A DNA stretch of 8,914 nt from Euryarchaeota archaeon UBA170 (GTDB taxonomy: Archaea > Thermoplasmatota > Poseidoniia > Poseidoniales > Thalassarchaeaceae), in NCBI GenBank assembly GCA_002499345.1, contig DALF01000062.1:1-8914 (forward strand). Direction: 5' to 3'. The stretch's first letter is position 1, and each line of letters opens with the position of its first letter. The notes under the pieces were generated by a model that searched no databases, had not been told where the DNA came from, and worked only from the letters and a program-made list of their open reading frames with translations. The position numbers and the translations under genes are program-made. Below, in pieces: positions 1-7,887 of the stretch.

Positions 1-1
1 G

Positions 2-70
2 TGGCTGTTAAGCATCCGGGCGACTAACCATCCCTATTTGAACCGATTGGAAGGCTTCGAAGGGGGCTAA
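2..70 (+). CDS. possible 3' end of a convergent protein-coding gene (partial)
   Basis: The second plus-strand frame is open from the window edge to a TAA at 68-70, giving 22 residues that end in RLEGFEGG. The TAA overlaps the TAG (67-69) of the minus-strand methyltransferase, a tail-to-tail overlap common in compact archaeal genomes. I do not recognise the peptide. A 22-codon open stretch is easily produced by chance. Another frame gives only eight codons before a TAA at 25-27, so that could equally be the true gene end. No tRNA-like fold was seen here. The call rests on position and openness only. Confidence 0.28.
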   Translation, partial: WLLSIRATNHPYLNRLEGFEGG

Positions 71-1371
71 TCCTCTTTGCAAACAATATACATGGTGTAA
101 TCTCCAGTATCTCTTGATAGTTCAATATCTACCATGAACGATCTTGAACCATCTAGCTCTCTCATTGCCTTGTGAAGTCGTCTCTGCAACTTTGGATGAA
201 TATCGGGGTCTAGTGAACACCTAAGCGTTACACTGCCTATTTCTAGCCTAGCAAGCGATGAAGCAGTCTGTGAAATTGTATGGTCTTCAGGAGGGGACAG
301 CTTGTGTTGTACTACTCTGCCGCTAGAAATTACGAATCCCCCAACTTCATCATCATCATTGATTGGTTCTGTATGTATGAGCAAGGGCCTTCTTCCATCT
401 GTTCTGATCCAAGAGAATCCGCTTCCATCGGGTATCGCCTTTGAAATCCACTCATCCTGCAATCCACTTTCCAGAATCACCGGGTCAACTATTGTGATCC
501 AAGAATCAAATGGCGGCGGCTCTCTAAGCCTGATTTTTGAAACGCTCCCTCCCTCTCCTTCTATGGTTGACATTATCCTCTTGGTACCCATCCTTATGCA
601 TCTTCTGGACTTGTTGGACGACAACGAGCCAATCCACATGGAAAGCCTGTCCACTCTCCCCCCACCTCTGCTCATCCACTCCCAAGTCCTCCCACACCCC
701 GGAAAGGTCCTTTCTACAATTTCATCAATCATAGACCGTTGCTCTGAATCTAGCCTCGGTGAAAGGTCAAGAATGATACAGGGCCCGTTTGGCCCCAGTT
801 CTAGGTACTTCTTCCAAGACGATAGCAACGGCTCTATGCTGGGCTTCATCTCATCGATGTGATGATTCTGAGCATCCCTAGGCCTGGCTGGATCTAAATG
901 TAGCATCGCAACAGGTGGATGGGCTCTTGTTCCGGCCTCTCTAAGACTGGACCAGAACTCAGTCATCACTCCCTCTGAGTCAGTACCATCTCCTATTACC
1001 ACCCTGTCCATAGTTCTCTGAATATCGTCTTTGCCCGCAACGGCAAACATGTTTGCGGCACACAGGACCGCGGCATTTCCGTCTATCTCTACTCCAAGAG
1101 AAGGTCTTTTGAGAACATTGGAGTAAGCAATAAGCTGTATCCCGGACCCTACTGCGGCATCCAAGATAATTCCAGGTCCCAATGAACTAGGATCTATTTG
1201 TTCAGCACGTGCGAGAGCTACGCTCCAGGGAGTGGAGAGCCTACGCATTTGCTCAGTCATGTGAAACGATGGCTCCCCCTTTCTTGCCGATTCAGCGCTC
1301 TCTCTCTTGTCAGCCTCCTTCGCTACGGATGCCGAAGGACGAACCGATGCGTGTGAGCTATCTTCCGACAT
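67..1371 (-). CDS. class I SAM-dependent methyltransferase, THUMP-like (PG_1098-type) family
   Basis: 434 residues, predicted cytoplasmic, probably methylating RNA or protein with S-adenosylmethionine; the true substrate is unknown. A Rossmann-type SAM site is visible: motif I ILDAAVGSGIQ at about residues 69-79, an acidic strand-2 end VEID at 94-97, and IGDG at 126-129. The motif IV position reads LHLDPARP (157-164), followed by LDLSPRLD (201-208). This DPAR plus LSPxLD pair recalls the bacterial THUMP-like methyltransferase family, and the C-terminal third would be the THUMP-like part. The first 37 residues are polar and Ser/Ala/Lys/Glu-rich, so Met38 (codon 1258-1260), which precedes TEQMRRLSTPW, is a possible alternative start. 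The ATG at 1369-1371 has AAGGA immediately before it, too close for an ideal ribosome site. The gene begins 17 bp after the FKBP-like gene ends, which suggests co-transcription. Methyltransferase fold is confident; family is moderately so. Confidence 0.8.
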   Translation of the reverse strand: MSEDSSHASVRPSASVAKEADKRESAESARKGEPSFHMTEQMRRLSTPWSVALARAEQIDPSSLGPGIILDAAVGSGIQLIAYSNVLKRPSLGVEIDGNAAVLCAANMFAVAGKDDIQRTMDRVVIGDGTDSEGVMTEFWSSLREAGTRAHPPVAMLHLDPARPRDAQNHHIDEMKPSIEPLLSSWKKYLELGPNGPCIILDLSPRLDSEQRSMIDEIVERTFPGCGRTWEWMSRGGGRVDRLSMWIGSLSSNKSRRCIRMGTKRIMSTIEGEGGSVSKIRLREPPPFDSWITIVDPVILESGLQDEWISKAIPDGSGFSWIRTDGRRPLLIHTEPINDDDEVGGFVISSGRVVQHKLSPPEDHTISQTASSLARLEIGSVTLRCSLDPDIHPKLQRRLHKAMRELDGSRSFMVDIELSRDTGDYTMYIVCKED

Positions 1372-1388
1372 TCCTTAACCCCAATGCC

Positions 1389-2375
1389 CTATCCTGAAAG
1401 AGGTGCCCTATCTAGATTAACCTCGAATCTCAGCCAAACATCCTGAAGCTCGTGCCCATCACTATTGCCGTAAGCTATCGGAGGAGGCAGTAAGGTGATG
1501 TGACTGGTACCACTCTCTACTCCGGGGATCAATCCTCTATCCTCATCAATGTCCAAGCCTATCGCAGACCATCCGAACCCTTCTATCGACCACCATGGAT
1601 CGCCAGCATTCTCTGTCCATGTTCCACTATCCAGCTCCTCTCCAGTATCTGCATTCCAAACCGTATACTCTACTTCTACTCTATCTCCCTCTTCGACATG
1701 TATCGTTCTTGAATCAACACCTTGGAAAACAGTGACATCCAACCTCACCTCTGCAGAAATTAGAGATACATGAGAAGCGATGACCGATATCTCTCCTTCG
1801 GTAACATCCCCAGTCAGTAAAACCTCTAGAATAACGGAATCTCCGCTTGGCATCTCATTTATGAGATATTGCGTATCCTCGGACTCAGAGAAAAGAACGT
1901 CAGAGCTACTTATCTCCAGTAGCAAATCTAGAGTCTGATTTCCCCTGTTATAGACTACTAATGACGCAGTATCGCCCTGTCCCTGATGCTCCCAGTCGCA
2001 TCTTAATTCTCCCGGATAGAGGAACAAATCATCCTGTGAAGACAAATTCTCAGGCCAGGTCCAATCGCCCTCACGAGAGTCGCATGTATCGAATAACATA
2101 TCAACCTCCCAAGCCCACCTGCCATCTATCTCAATCATCGACTCATCAACAGATTCGAAAGACTCTTCCAGATTATTCAAAAATTTACTGGCATCGAATC
2201 CTATCCATATAGATGATACCAAAATCACGATAATGGTAGAAATTGAAAGTAGTATCGAGACTCTAGGAACTGCCATCTCATTGATACCCAGAGGTACTGG
2301 AGGGTGCTCAATTTCATCGGGTGTATCCGATATCCAGGACCTCGTCACAGTTGTTTTGCCGCGCCCGACCATCAT
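1389..2375 (-). CDS. membrane-anchored protein with divergent FKBP-like C-terminal domain
   Basis: 328 residues from the ATG at 2373-2375; a TTG one codon upstream (2376-2378) is less likely. The N-terminus (about 1-37) is hydrophilic. One hydrophobic segment follows at about 38-60, then an acidic ectodomain with cysteines near residues 98 and 126 that could form a disulfide. Residues of about 225-320 resemble an FKBP-type peptidyl-prolyl isomerase: HVEEGDRVEVEYTV, then TGEELDSG, LIPGVESG, LPPPIAYG and finally LRFEVNL, in the family's usual order. Between IPG and AYG the stretch is several residues shorter than in classical FKBPs, the pocket tryptophan after IPG is replaced by Val, and the loop before IPG is long. 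Folding or chaperone activity outside the membrane is possible, but catalysis is doubtful. Met35 (before AVPRV) is an alternative start just ahead of the membrane segment. It sits between the giant membrane protein and the methyltransferase, all in one direction. Confidence 0.78.
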   Translation of the reverse strand: MMVGRGKTTVTRSWISDTPDEIEHPPVPLGINEMAVPRVSILLSISTIIVILVSSIWIGFDASKFLNNLEESFESVDESMIEIDGRWAWEVDMLFDTCDSREGDWTWPENLSSQDDLFLYPGELRCDWEHQGQGDTASLVVYNRGNQTLDLLLEISSSDVLFSESEDTQYLINEMPSGDSVILEVLLTGDVTEGEISVIASHVSLISAEVRLDVTVFQGVDSRTIHVEEGDRVEVEYTVWNADTGEELDSGTWTENAGDPWWSIEGFGWSAIGLDIDEDRGLIPGVESGTSHITLLPPPIAYGNSDGHELQDVWLRFEVNLDRAPLSG

Positions 2376-2420
2376 CAACGTTGGCCCACTTTGATCTCCT
2401 ATGCTCTGATTATCTCACTC

Positions 2421-5400
2421 TCAGCCCTTCACCATATTATCTTCATTTCTTAATCCTAACCATGAGATAATTCCTAACTCAAGTGCAATTATTGAAAGTC
2501 CTAACAGGAGAGTTTGAGGCTGGAAAATTATCTCCCCATAGAATACGACTGAGAATAAAATTGCCATTGCAAGATCCGCGAGCCCCCAGGCCCTCAGTGA
2601 TTTCCTTAATTGTAGAATCCCTGTTACCCATACGGATGTTGATAGGATGACTAGGAAAATTGGAATTAACAGCGATAAGCCGCTCATAATCAGCCCTAAA
2701 ATTAGCAGTAAGTGAGCATTAATTGCCAGCATTACAGACCACCTCTCGCCTTTCATTGGAATGGTACACACTAGCAGTATCAAGAGAACTATTCCAAGAG
2801 AGCCGTATAAGTCCCCGACAATACCAGAAAACCCATCAAACCAACTCTCAATCGAAAGTATGGCCAATGCAATAGATAAAATCCCCATTCCCAGAGCATT
2901 TGGCTGTTTTCTCCTCCATCCTTCCAGTAATGTTGAAATTACCACTATGATAGATGCAAATCCGACTGATAGTAGTGTTACAGAGACCCCTCGGAAACCC
3001 AGAGAGAAACCATCTTCTGTTTCCCTTCCCTTTGTAGATCTCAAATTACCTATCCAGTAACTTGTTACGGCCAATCCAATCAAACAAATCTCTAGAGCCA
3101 TCAGAGGGCCTTTCCACTCCATGGCTTCCCCAGAGAACGGATCTACACTCAGTGGCCACGGCATCGACTCATACAATATGGCCCCAAAAATCCTATCTGC
3201 CAGAAGGGGGTAGATTATCCAATCAATCGCTATTGGAATCCTGTCCAACATGTTATCCTGCTGATAAAGTGAAATCAATGACAACTCCACAATCAGAACA
3301 ACTAGTACTCCCATACTGGTAAGATCCTGATTACTAGCCCCCGGGCCAAGCAGAGAGAAGATGTGAACAATCACAAGTCCAGATATTGCCAACGCTATTG
3401 GCATCTCTATACCAAGGATGTGGGGGAGATCAAGCTCTAACTGTCTTGTACGCAATCTCGCTACAGCGATTAGTAAAGTAACAAATGCCCCAATCGCAAG
3501 TAGAAGCACAGGATTAGGGCCAGAAGTGAACCCAATTACTAGGCTGGTCGTAAAGACTAGTATCATCACGGCGATTACTATTACCGGACGGTGACTAACG
3601 TCAGAGGTGTAGAGCTCTTCAACATCGTCTGTTTGAGCTTTCTCACGACGTTTCTTCCGAGAGGATTGCATCTCTGCTTCTCTAGCGTCATAGGTACCTA
3701 ACTGTCCTTCTTCACGACTCTCTGATATCTTTTCTAAGGCTAGTGACCTCCTTGCATTCATCTTGGTCACTGATTGAAGCTCCCTACGCACCTCCCCCCT
3801 TGCTACCAGCCATACTGTGGCCATCATGAACATACCAATCGACAAAGACAATGCTAGAGAATCGCCCTGAATGTATGCTACTCCAACACAGATCGACATC
3901 AGCCACAGAGAAGATAGCGCCGGCTTGAGCAAATCTTCAATCTCACCAGCCTTGGGAAGATAAATTGCGAGTAAAAGACCTGTACTTGCTATCGCAATCA
4001 TCGATGGTTCGATTACTGGCAGAAAGGAAAAATCTTCCAGAACAATACTGATATTCCTATTAGGAATTAGAAAGAGAAGTGGAATCCCCATGGCTCCCAT
4101 AGACGTCGTTAAGAAACCCTCATCTTCTCTCTTAGTGAGAAGGATGGAGGCCAATACGATACATACCAAAATAGATACATATTCTCCCATTCCATGTCGC
4201 CATTGTATCACCAGAGACGAGAAAAGAATAATTCCAATCATGAGAGAAGTATTTCCGATTCTGACACCTCTGGCATACGCCAATACATGCAAGCCCCACA
4301 CTAGTCCCGAAACTAATAGCAAGGTAGGTGAAGTGAAGGCACCAAACTGAGCCATAAATAATATTGAAATCATTGGCAACCACAGTCCCAGACTCCATAG
4401 CTGAAGAGCCCCAGAATCTCTTAATGACGCAGAAATTTCAGAAACTCCAAGAAATTTAGATGCTAGATTAACATCTGTCTTCCCCATATTCTCATTCACT
4501 ACAGCCATCATTACCGAGCAAATAATAAGATATCCAGATAGTGGAAAAGGATCTATGTGTATTATACTCCCAGGGTCGTCTAAATTATTCGACACCAACA
4601 GAGTCCGTAGCGTCTCTTGAGCTAGCTGTTCTAGGACAATCCACGTCCATGGTAGCAAAACAGTCACTCCAGCCAGAGAGGGGGACTTTCTCTTGATCGC
4701 CAGCACCCCACTTCCAACATGAAGAAATGACAGCATCGTTAGCAGAAGGATGCCTCCATCTCCACCTGCCTCGTTGGAATCAGACGGAACTAGGATTACT
4801 AGCAAGGTGAGTACCGCTACTGAACCCATCCAGAGTACTCTATCTGTGACACTATCCTGGTCCCTTAGTATCACAAATGCGACAGTTATGGAACCAACTA
4901 GCGTGAATATGGTGTACTCCGAAAAACCCAGTGATGAAGACACAGTCGTACCAAACACAAGAACAAGTAACAGAATTATCGCCATTGTGATAAGAGGTAA
5001 CGATACTCTCTTCCAGGAAACTCCCCTAACAACAAGATATGACCCCGAGAATGCTCCACAAAGAACAGTTACCATTCCCAAGGCATACCCGATGTCTCCT
5101 CTATTTGCTGCCACCGCTAGAAGAGCACCTATTAGTCCAAGTGATACTGAAACGCCCCATAGCCCCGGCTTTCCAAGGCCCAATATCTTCATGCCCTTCG
5201 AGAACCAATTCTCCTCTCTGGCAAAACGAGTTGCCATGCCCGCGTTCATACCAGTCGTAATCAGCATCAGAACAAATAGAAGAAGCGGCTTATCCAAGGC
5301 CAGAACTCTCAACTCTCCAATTTCAAACCCATCAGTGATGGCATGCATCCCTATCCATAGGTTTGAGGATGCAATACCAAGCGCCGCAAGATTCCCCGAC

Positions 5401-6128
5401 TTCCGGTGAGCCGCAAGTATATGCATCAAGATAGTAGAAATCAGAATCATGAAAGCAACACCCTCCTGGCCATACAAAGATCCCGCCGTGGAACCCACGG
5501 CGAGAAGTACGAGAGTTGACTGAGCAGCAATGGCATCGTGTTCGTATCTGTACGAAGCCACTATGTTCAATCCCACGGTGACTAAAAGGAGAGCTCCAAG
5601 CCCCTCTACTCCAATGATGCCCCATCTCTGCAACTCTATGGACAGACCATACAGTACCTTCATTGAGATTATTATCCAAGTAATCCCAAGAACCCTCAAC
5701 CTTCTGTCTTTGGACCATCTCTCTCCAAGGAAGAATCCAATAGAGGCAAGCAATATGAGAGAGATAGTGGCAACTAGAGGATCGAACACAAAACCAATCT
5801 GAAAACCTATGGCACTGTAGACTAGGATCATCGTACCCATAAGAACCCAGTTTATTCCCCTCTCCCCTTCAGTAGCAATATCAGTCACTACATCCGTCTC
5901 TGGGGCTGTTTTCACACTCCCATCCTTCTCTACGCTCCCTGGAACTTTGACTCGGACAAACGGATCAAAAACCTCTCCAATGGCATCGTCAATATCTTTG
6001 ACTTCTTCCTCAGATACTTTCTCTTTTACGAATTGAGAATCATCCACTAGATCGCCCAAATCCAACTTATCACTGATTCGAAAGGCCCTCTTACGGATGA
6101 TATCATCGTCCGAAGTGCCATCCACCAT
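2421..6128 (-). CDS. giant polytopic membrane protein of unknown function
   Basis: About 1235 residues. The ATG at 6126-6128 is preferred; the frame also has a TTG directly before it. I do not recognise the family. Layout: an acidic cytosolic-looking N-terminus (about 1-92) with many Asp, Glu and Lys; a first membrane block (about 93-776) of roughly 24 hydrophobic segments; a strongly charged segment (about 777-846) containing runs such as RKKRREK; and a second membrane block (about 848-1225) of roughly 13 segments. Segments tend to be paired, joined by short Arg/Lys loops (for example AAHRKSGN, AIKRKSPS, AYARGVRIGN), suggesting a repeated two-helix unit. No nucleotide-binding, protease or glycosyltransferase motif is evident. 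The overall plan recalls large DUF2339-type membrane proteins, but I cannot confirm homology. It is the first gene of the minus-strand cluster and is divergent from pckA, separated by 118 bp. The gene is certain; the function is unknown. Confidence 0.9.
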   Translation of the reverse strand: MVDGTSDDDIIRKRAFRISDKLDLGDLVDDSQFVKEKVSEEEVKDIDDAIGEVFDPFVRVKVPGSVEKDGSVKTAPETDVVTDIATEGERGINWVLMGTMILVYSAIGFQIGFVFDPLVATISLILLASIGFFLGERWSKDRRLRVLGITWIIISMKVLYGLSIELQRWGIIGVEGLGALLLVTVGLNIVASYRYEHDAIAAQSTLVLLAVGSTAGSLYGQEGVAFMILISTILMHILAAHRKSGNLAALGIASSNLWIGMHAITDGFEIGELRVLALDKPLLLFVLMLITTGMNAGMATRFAREENWFSKGMKILGLGKPGLWGVSVSLGLIGALLAVAANRGDIGYALGMVTVLCGAFSGSYLVVRGVSWKRVSLPLITMAIILLLVLVFGTTVSSSLGFSEYTIFTLVGSITVAFVILRDQDSVTDRVLWMGSVAVLTLLVILVPSDSNEAGGDGGILLLTMLSFLHVGSGVLAIKRKSPSLAGVTVLLPWTWIVLEQLAQETLRTLLVSNNLDDPGSIIHIDPFPLSGYLIICSVMMAVVNENMGKTDVNLASKFLGVSEISASLRDSGALQLWSLGLWLPMISILFMAQFGAFTSPTLLLVSGLVWGLHVLAYARGVRIGNTSLMIGIILFSSLVIQWRHGMGEYVSILVCIVLASILLTKREDEGFLTTSMGAMGIPLLFLIPNRNISIVLEDFSFLPVIEPSMIAIASTGLLLAIYLPKAGEIEDLLKPALSSLWLMSICVGVAYIQGDSLALSLSIGMFMMATVWLVARGEVRRELQSVTKMNARRSLALEKISESREEGQLGTYDAREAEMQSSRKKRREKAQTDDVEELYTSDVSHRPVIVIAVMILVFTTSLVIGFTSGPNPVLLLAIGAFVTLLIAVARLRTRQLELDLPHILGIEMPIALAISGLVIVHIFSLLGPGASNQDLTSMGVLVVLIVELSLISLYQQDNMLDRIPIAIDWIIYPLLADRIFGAILYESMPWPLSVDPFSGEAMEWKGPLMALEICLIGLAVTSYWIGNLRSTKGRETEDGFSLGFRGVSVTLLSVGFASIIVVISTLLEGWRRKQPNALGMGILSIALAILSIESWFDGFSGIVGDLYGSLGIVLLILLVCTIPMKGERWSVMLAINAHLLLILGLIMSGLSLLIPIFLVILSTSVWVTGILQLRKSLRAWGLADLAMAILFSVVFYGEIIFQPQTLLLGLSIIALELGIISWLGLRNEDNMVKG
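3594..3800 (-). other. charged soluble segment between the two membrane blocks of the giant protein
   Basis: These codons encode about 69 hydrophilic residues that interrupt an otherwise almost wholly hydrophobic protein. The segment contains many Arg, Lys and Glu, including SRKKRREK and DDVEELY, and looks helical, possibly coiled-coil. By the positive-inside rule it is probably cytoplasmic. It divides the protein into a long N-terminal and a shorter C-terminal membrane block, as expected for a linker between two fused modules or a docking site for a soluble partner. Confidence 0.6.
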
Positions 6129-6246
6129 CAACTCGCGTAGAGCATATGAGCGATAATCGCATCCCCGATAAGTCAGTGTTCAAGCAGGTTACAATCCGCG
6201 CTGTCACATACGCAACCCTTGAAGGCGGGTATCCTAGTCGGGGGGC
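6129..6246. promoter_or_regulatory. divergent intergenic region between giant membrane-protein gene and pckA
   Basis: This 118-bp gap must hold the promoters of two divergent transcription units. I see no strong TATA box on either strand; AGCATATGAG near 6141-6150 is the only AT-leaning stretch. A perfect 11-bp palindrome, GCGAT-A-ATCGC, lies at 6150-6160. A G-run at 6240-6245 lies just before the pckA ATG and might act as a weak ribosome site. Confidence 0.5.
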
Positions 6247-7863
6247 ATGGAGGACCGAGCTCTGTCGGGCTCCAGCCCCGTGCCAAAAACTACATTGGCG
6301 GACCACGGACTGAATGTTAGTGGCAATGTACACTGGAATCTTGGTTGGGAGAAGTTGCATGAACTAGCCGTTTCGAGGAAAGAGGCAAAGTTCACTTCTC
6401 ACGGAGTGCTACTAGCAACTACCGGAGAGAGAACCGGTAGGTCTCCCAATGACCGATTCATCGTCAAGGAATCCGGCTTAGCCGAGGAGGTATGGTGGGG
6501 GGATGTAAACAGGCCAATCTCGGCTGAGAAGTTTGAGGGACTTCTAGAAAAGACTAGGAAGTACCTAGACAAGGCTAACCACCTATTTGTCAAAGATGCG
6601 TTCTGTGGAGCAGACAAAAGGCACAGAATGCCAGTCAGACTAGTGACCGAGAACGCGTGGCACGCTGCTTTCATGCACAACATGTTCGTCAGGGCCACTG
6701 AAGAAGAGCTCGAAATACACGAGCCCCAGTACACAATTCTCCATGCTCCCTCTTTGCAGGCCAGTCCAATCAAGGACGGAACTAATTCTGGTGTCTTCGT
6801 GATCCTAGCTCTTGATAGGGGACTCGTCATTATTGGGGGGACTCACTACGCCGGCGAGATAAAGAAAGCGATATTCACTATCATGAACCACATTCTTCCA
6901 GAAAAGGGACTTCTCCCTATGCATTGCTCAGCGAATACCGATGGCCAGAAATCTGCCTTATTCTTCGGACTATCAGGTACCGGTAAGACCACCCTTTCTG
7001 CCGATCCAGATAGGGCTTTGGTGGGTGATGATGAGCATGGGTGGTCAGAGGACGGAGTCTTCAATTTCGAGGGAGGGTGCTATGCCAAGCTTATCAATCT
7101 CTCAAAGAATGATGAGCCCGCTATCTTCGCAACCACCAGGATGCGCGGTACAATCCTAGAAAATGTTGTTTTGAATGCGGATGGAACCCCAGACTTTACC
7201 AACGATTCTCTCACTCAGAATACTAGAGGATCGTACTCCATTGAGTCAATAGAGAACAGGACCCCTGATTCCATGGCAGGGAATCCGAAGAATGTCGTTT
7301 TCCTGACTTGTGATGCCTTTGGAGTCCTACCTCCTCTGTCCAGACTCACGCCCGAGCAGGCCGCATATCACTTCATTTCAGGATATACCGCTAAGGTAGC
7401 CGGTACTGAGATTGGCATTACAGAGCCGCAGGCAACTTTCTCGACCTGTTTCGGCGCGCCATTCATGCCCAGACACCCATCAATATATGCGAATCTACTT
7501 TCTAAGAAGATTAGACAGAATGATGCCAAGTGCTGGCTAATTAACACTGGATGGGTAGCAGGTGGCTACGGAGACAGTAGCAGGATCAAAATAAAGTGGA
7601 CCAGGGCATTGCTCAATGCGGCCTTGAGAGGAGATTTAGATGACGTAGTTTTTGTCAAGGACCCAAGGTTCGGATTCTCAGTACCAACGACATGCGAAGG
7701 AGTCCCCGATACTATTCTCCAACCTCGTGATACATGGAACGATAAGAAGAAATTCGATAATGTGGCTGATCTTTTAGCTCGCATGTTCATAGAAAATTTT
7801 GAGCAATACAAGGATGGGTGTAGCGACGAGGTAATGGCTTCTTCACCCAATGTGCTCGGATAG
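6247..7863 (+). CDS. pckA: phosphoenolpyruvate carboxykinase (ATP)
   Basis: 538 residues, matching the usual length of about 540 for the ATP-dependent family. The cytosolic enzyme converts oxaloacetate and ATP to phosphoenolpyruvate, CO2 and ADP, the committing step of gluconeogenesis. Key motifs are present: ERTGRSPND (61-69, with the substrate-binding Arg65), YAGEIKKAIF (201-210), MHCSAN (225-230, metal-ligand His226), the kinase P-loop GLSGTGKT (241-248), VGDDEHGW (259-266, metal-binding aspartates), NTRGSY (325-330) and ITEPQATFSTCFGAPF (391-406). These match the bacterial/plant ATP type rather than the GTP type. The ATG at 6247 is the first start codon after an in-frame TAG at 6235-6237, so the start is well bounded. 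The gene is divergent from the membrane-protein cluster and convergent with the NikR-like gene, 24 bp from its stop, so it is probably transcribed alone. Nothing appears truncated. Confidence 0.97.
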   Translation: MEDRALSGSSPVPKTTLADHGLNVSGNVHWNLGWEKLHELAVSRKEAKFTSHGVLLATTGERTGRSPNDRFIVKESGLAEEVWWGDVNRPISAEKFEGLLEKTRKYLDKANHLFVKDAFCGADKRHRMPVRLVTENAWHAAFMHNMFVRATEEELEIHEPQYTILHAPSLQASPIKDGTNSGVFVILALDRGLVIIGGTHYAGEIKKAIFTIMNHILPEKGLLPMHCSANTDGQKSALFFGLSGTGKTTLSADPDRALVGDDEHGWSEDGVFNFEGGCYAKLINLSKNDEPAIFATTRMRGTILENVVLNADGTPDFTNDSLTQNTRGSYSIESIENRTPDSMAGNPKNVVFLTCDAFGVLPPLSRLTPEQAAYHFISGYTAKVAGTEIGITEPQATFSTCFGAPFMPRHPSIYANLLSKKIRQNDAKCWLINTGWVAGGYGDSSRIKIKWTRALLNAALRGDLDDVVFVKDPRFGFSVPTTCEGVPDTILQPRDTWNDKKKFDNVADLLARMFIENFEQYKDGCSDEVMASSPNVLG

Positions 7864-7887
7864 TTCGATTCAGGTCAATCTAAGAGA

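Noticed and set aside
1..66. Possible tRNA fragment at the left edge (a GGTTCAAAT-like string on the minus strand)
   Set aside because: The surrounding bases do not form a T-arm stem or an acceptor stem, and no anticodon arm can be built.
302..862. Plus-strand open frame of 186 codons inside the methyltransferase gene
   Set aside because: It is antisense to a gene with clear SAM-binding motifs, is Ser/Pro/Leu-rich as expected for a shadow frame, and has no recognisable domain.
2392..2400. AGGAGATCA (minus strand) as ribosome site for the FKBP-like gene
   Set aside because: It lies about 20 bases before the ATG, too far for a normal Shine-Dalgarno, and the nearer GTG is out of frame and soon meets a stop.
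4750..5409. Plus-strand open frame of 219 codons opposite the giant membrane protein
   Set aside because: Its Ser/Thr/Pro-rich composition is the complement of hydrophobic codons on the other strand. The minus frame is continuous for over 1200 codons.
6399..6830. Minus-strand open frame of 143 codons inside pckA
   Set aside because: It is antisense to a highly conserved enzyme and has no domain or ribosome site of its own.
7864..7887. Transcription terminator between pckA and the NikR-like gene
   Set aside because: The 24-bp convergent gap has neither a T-run nor a hairpin worth naming.
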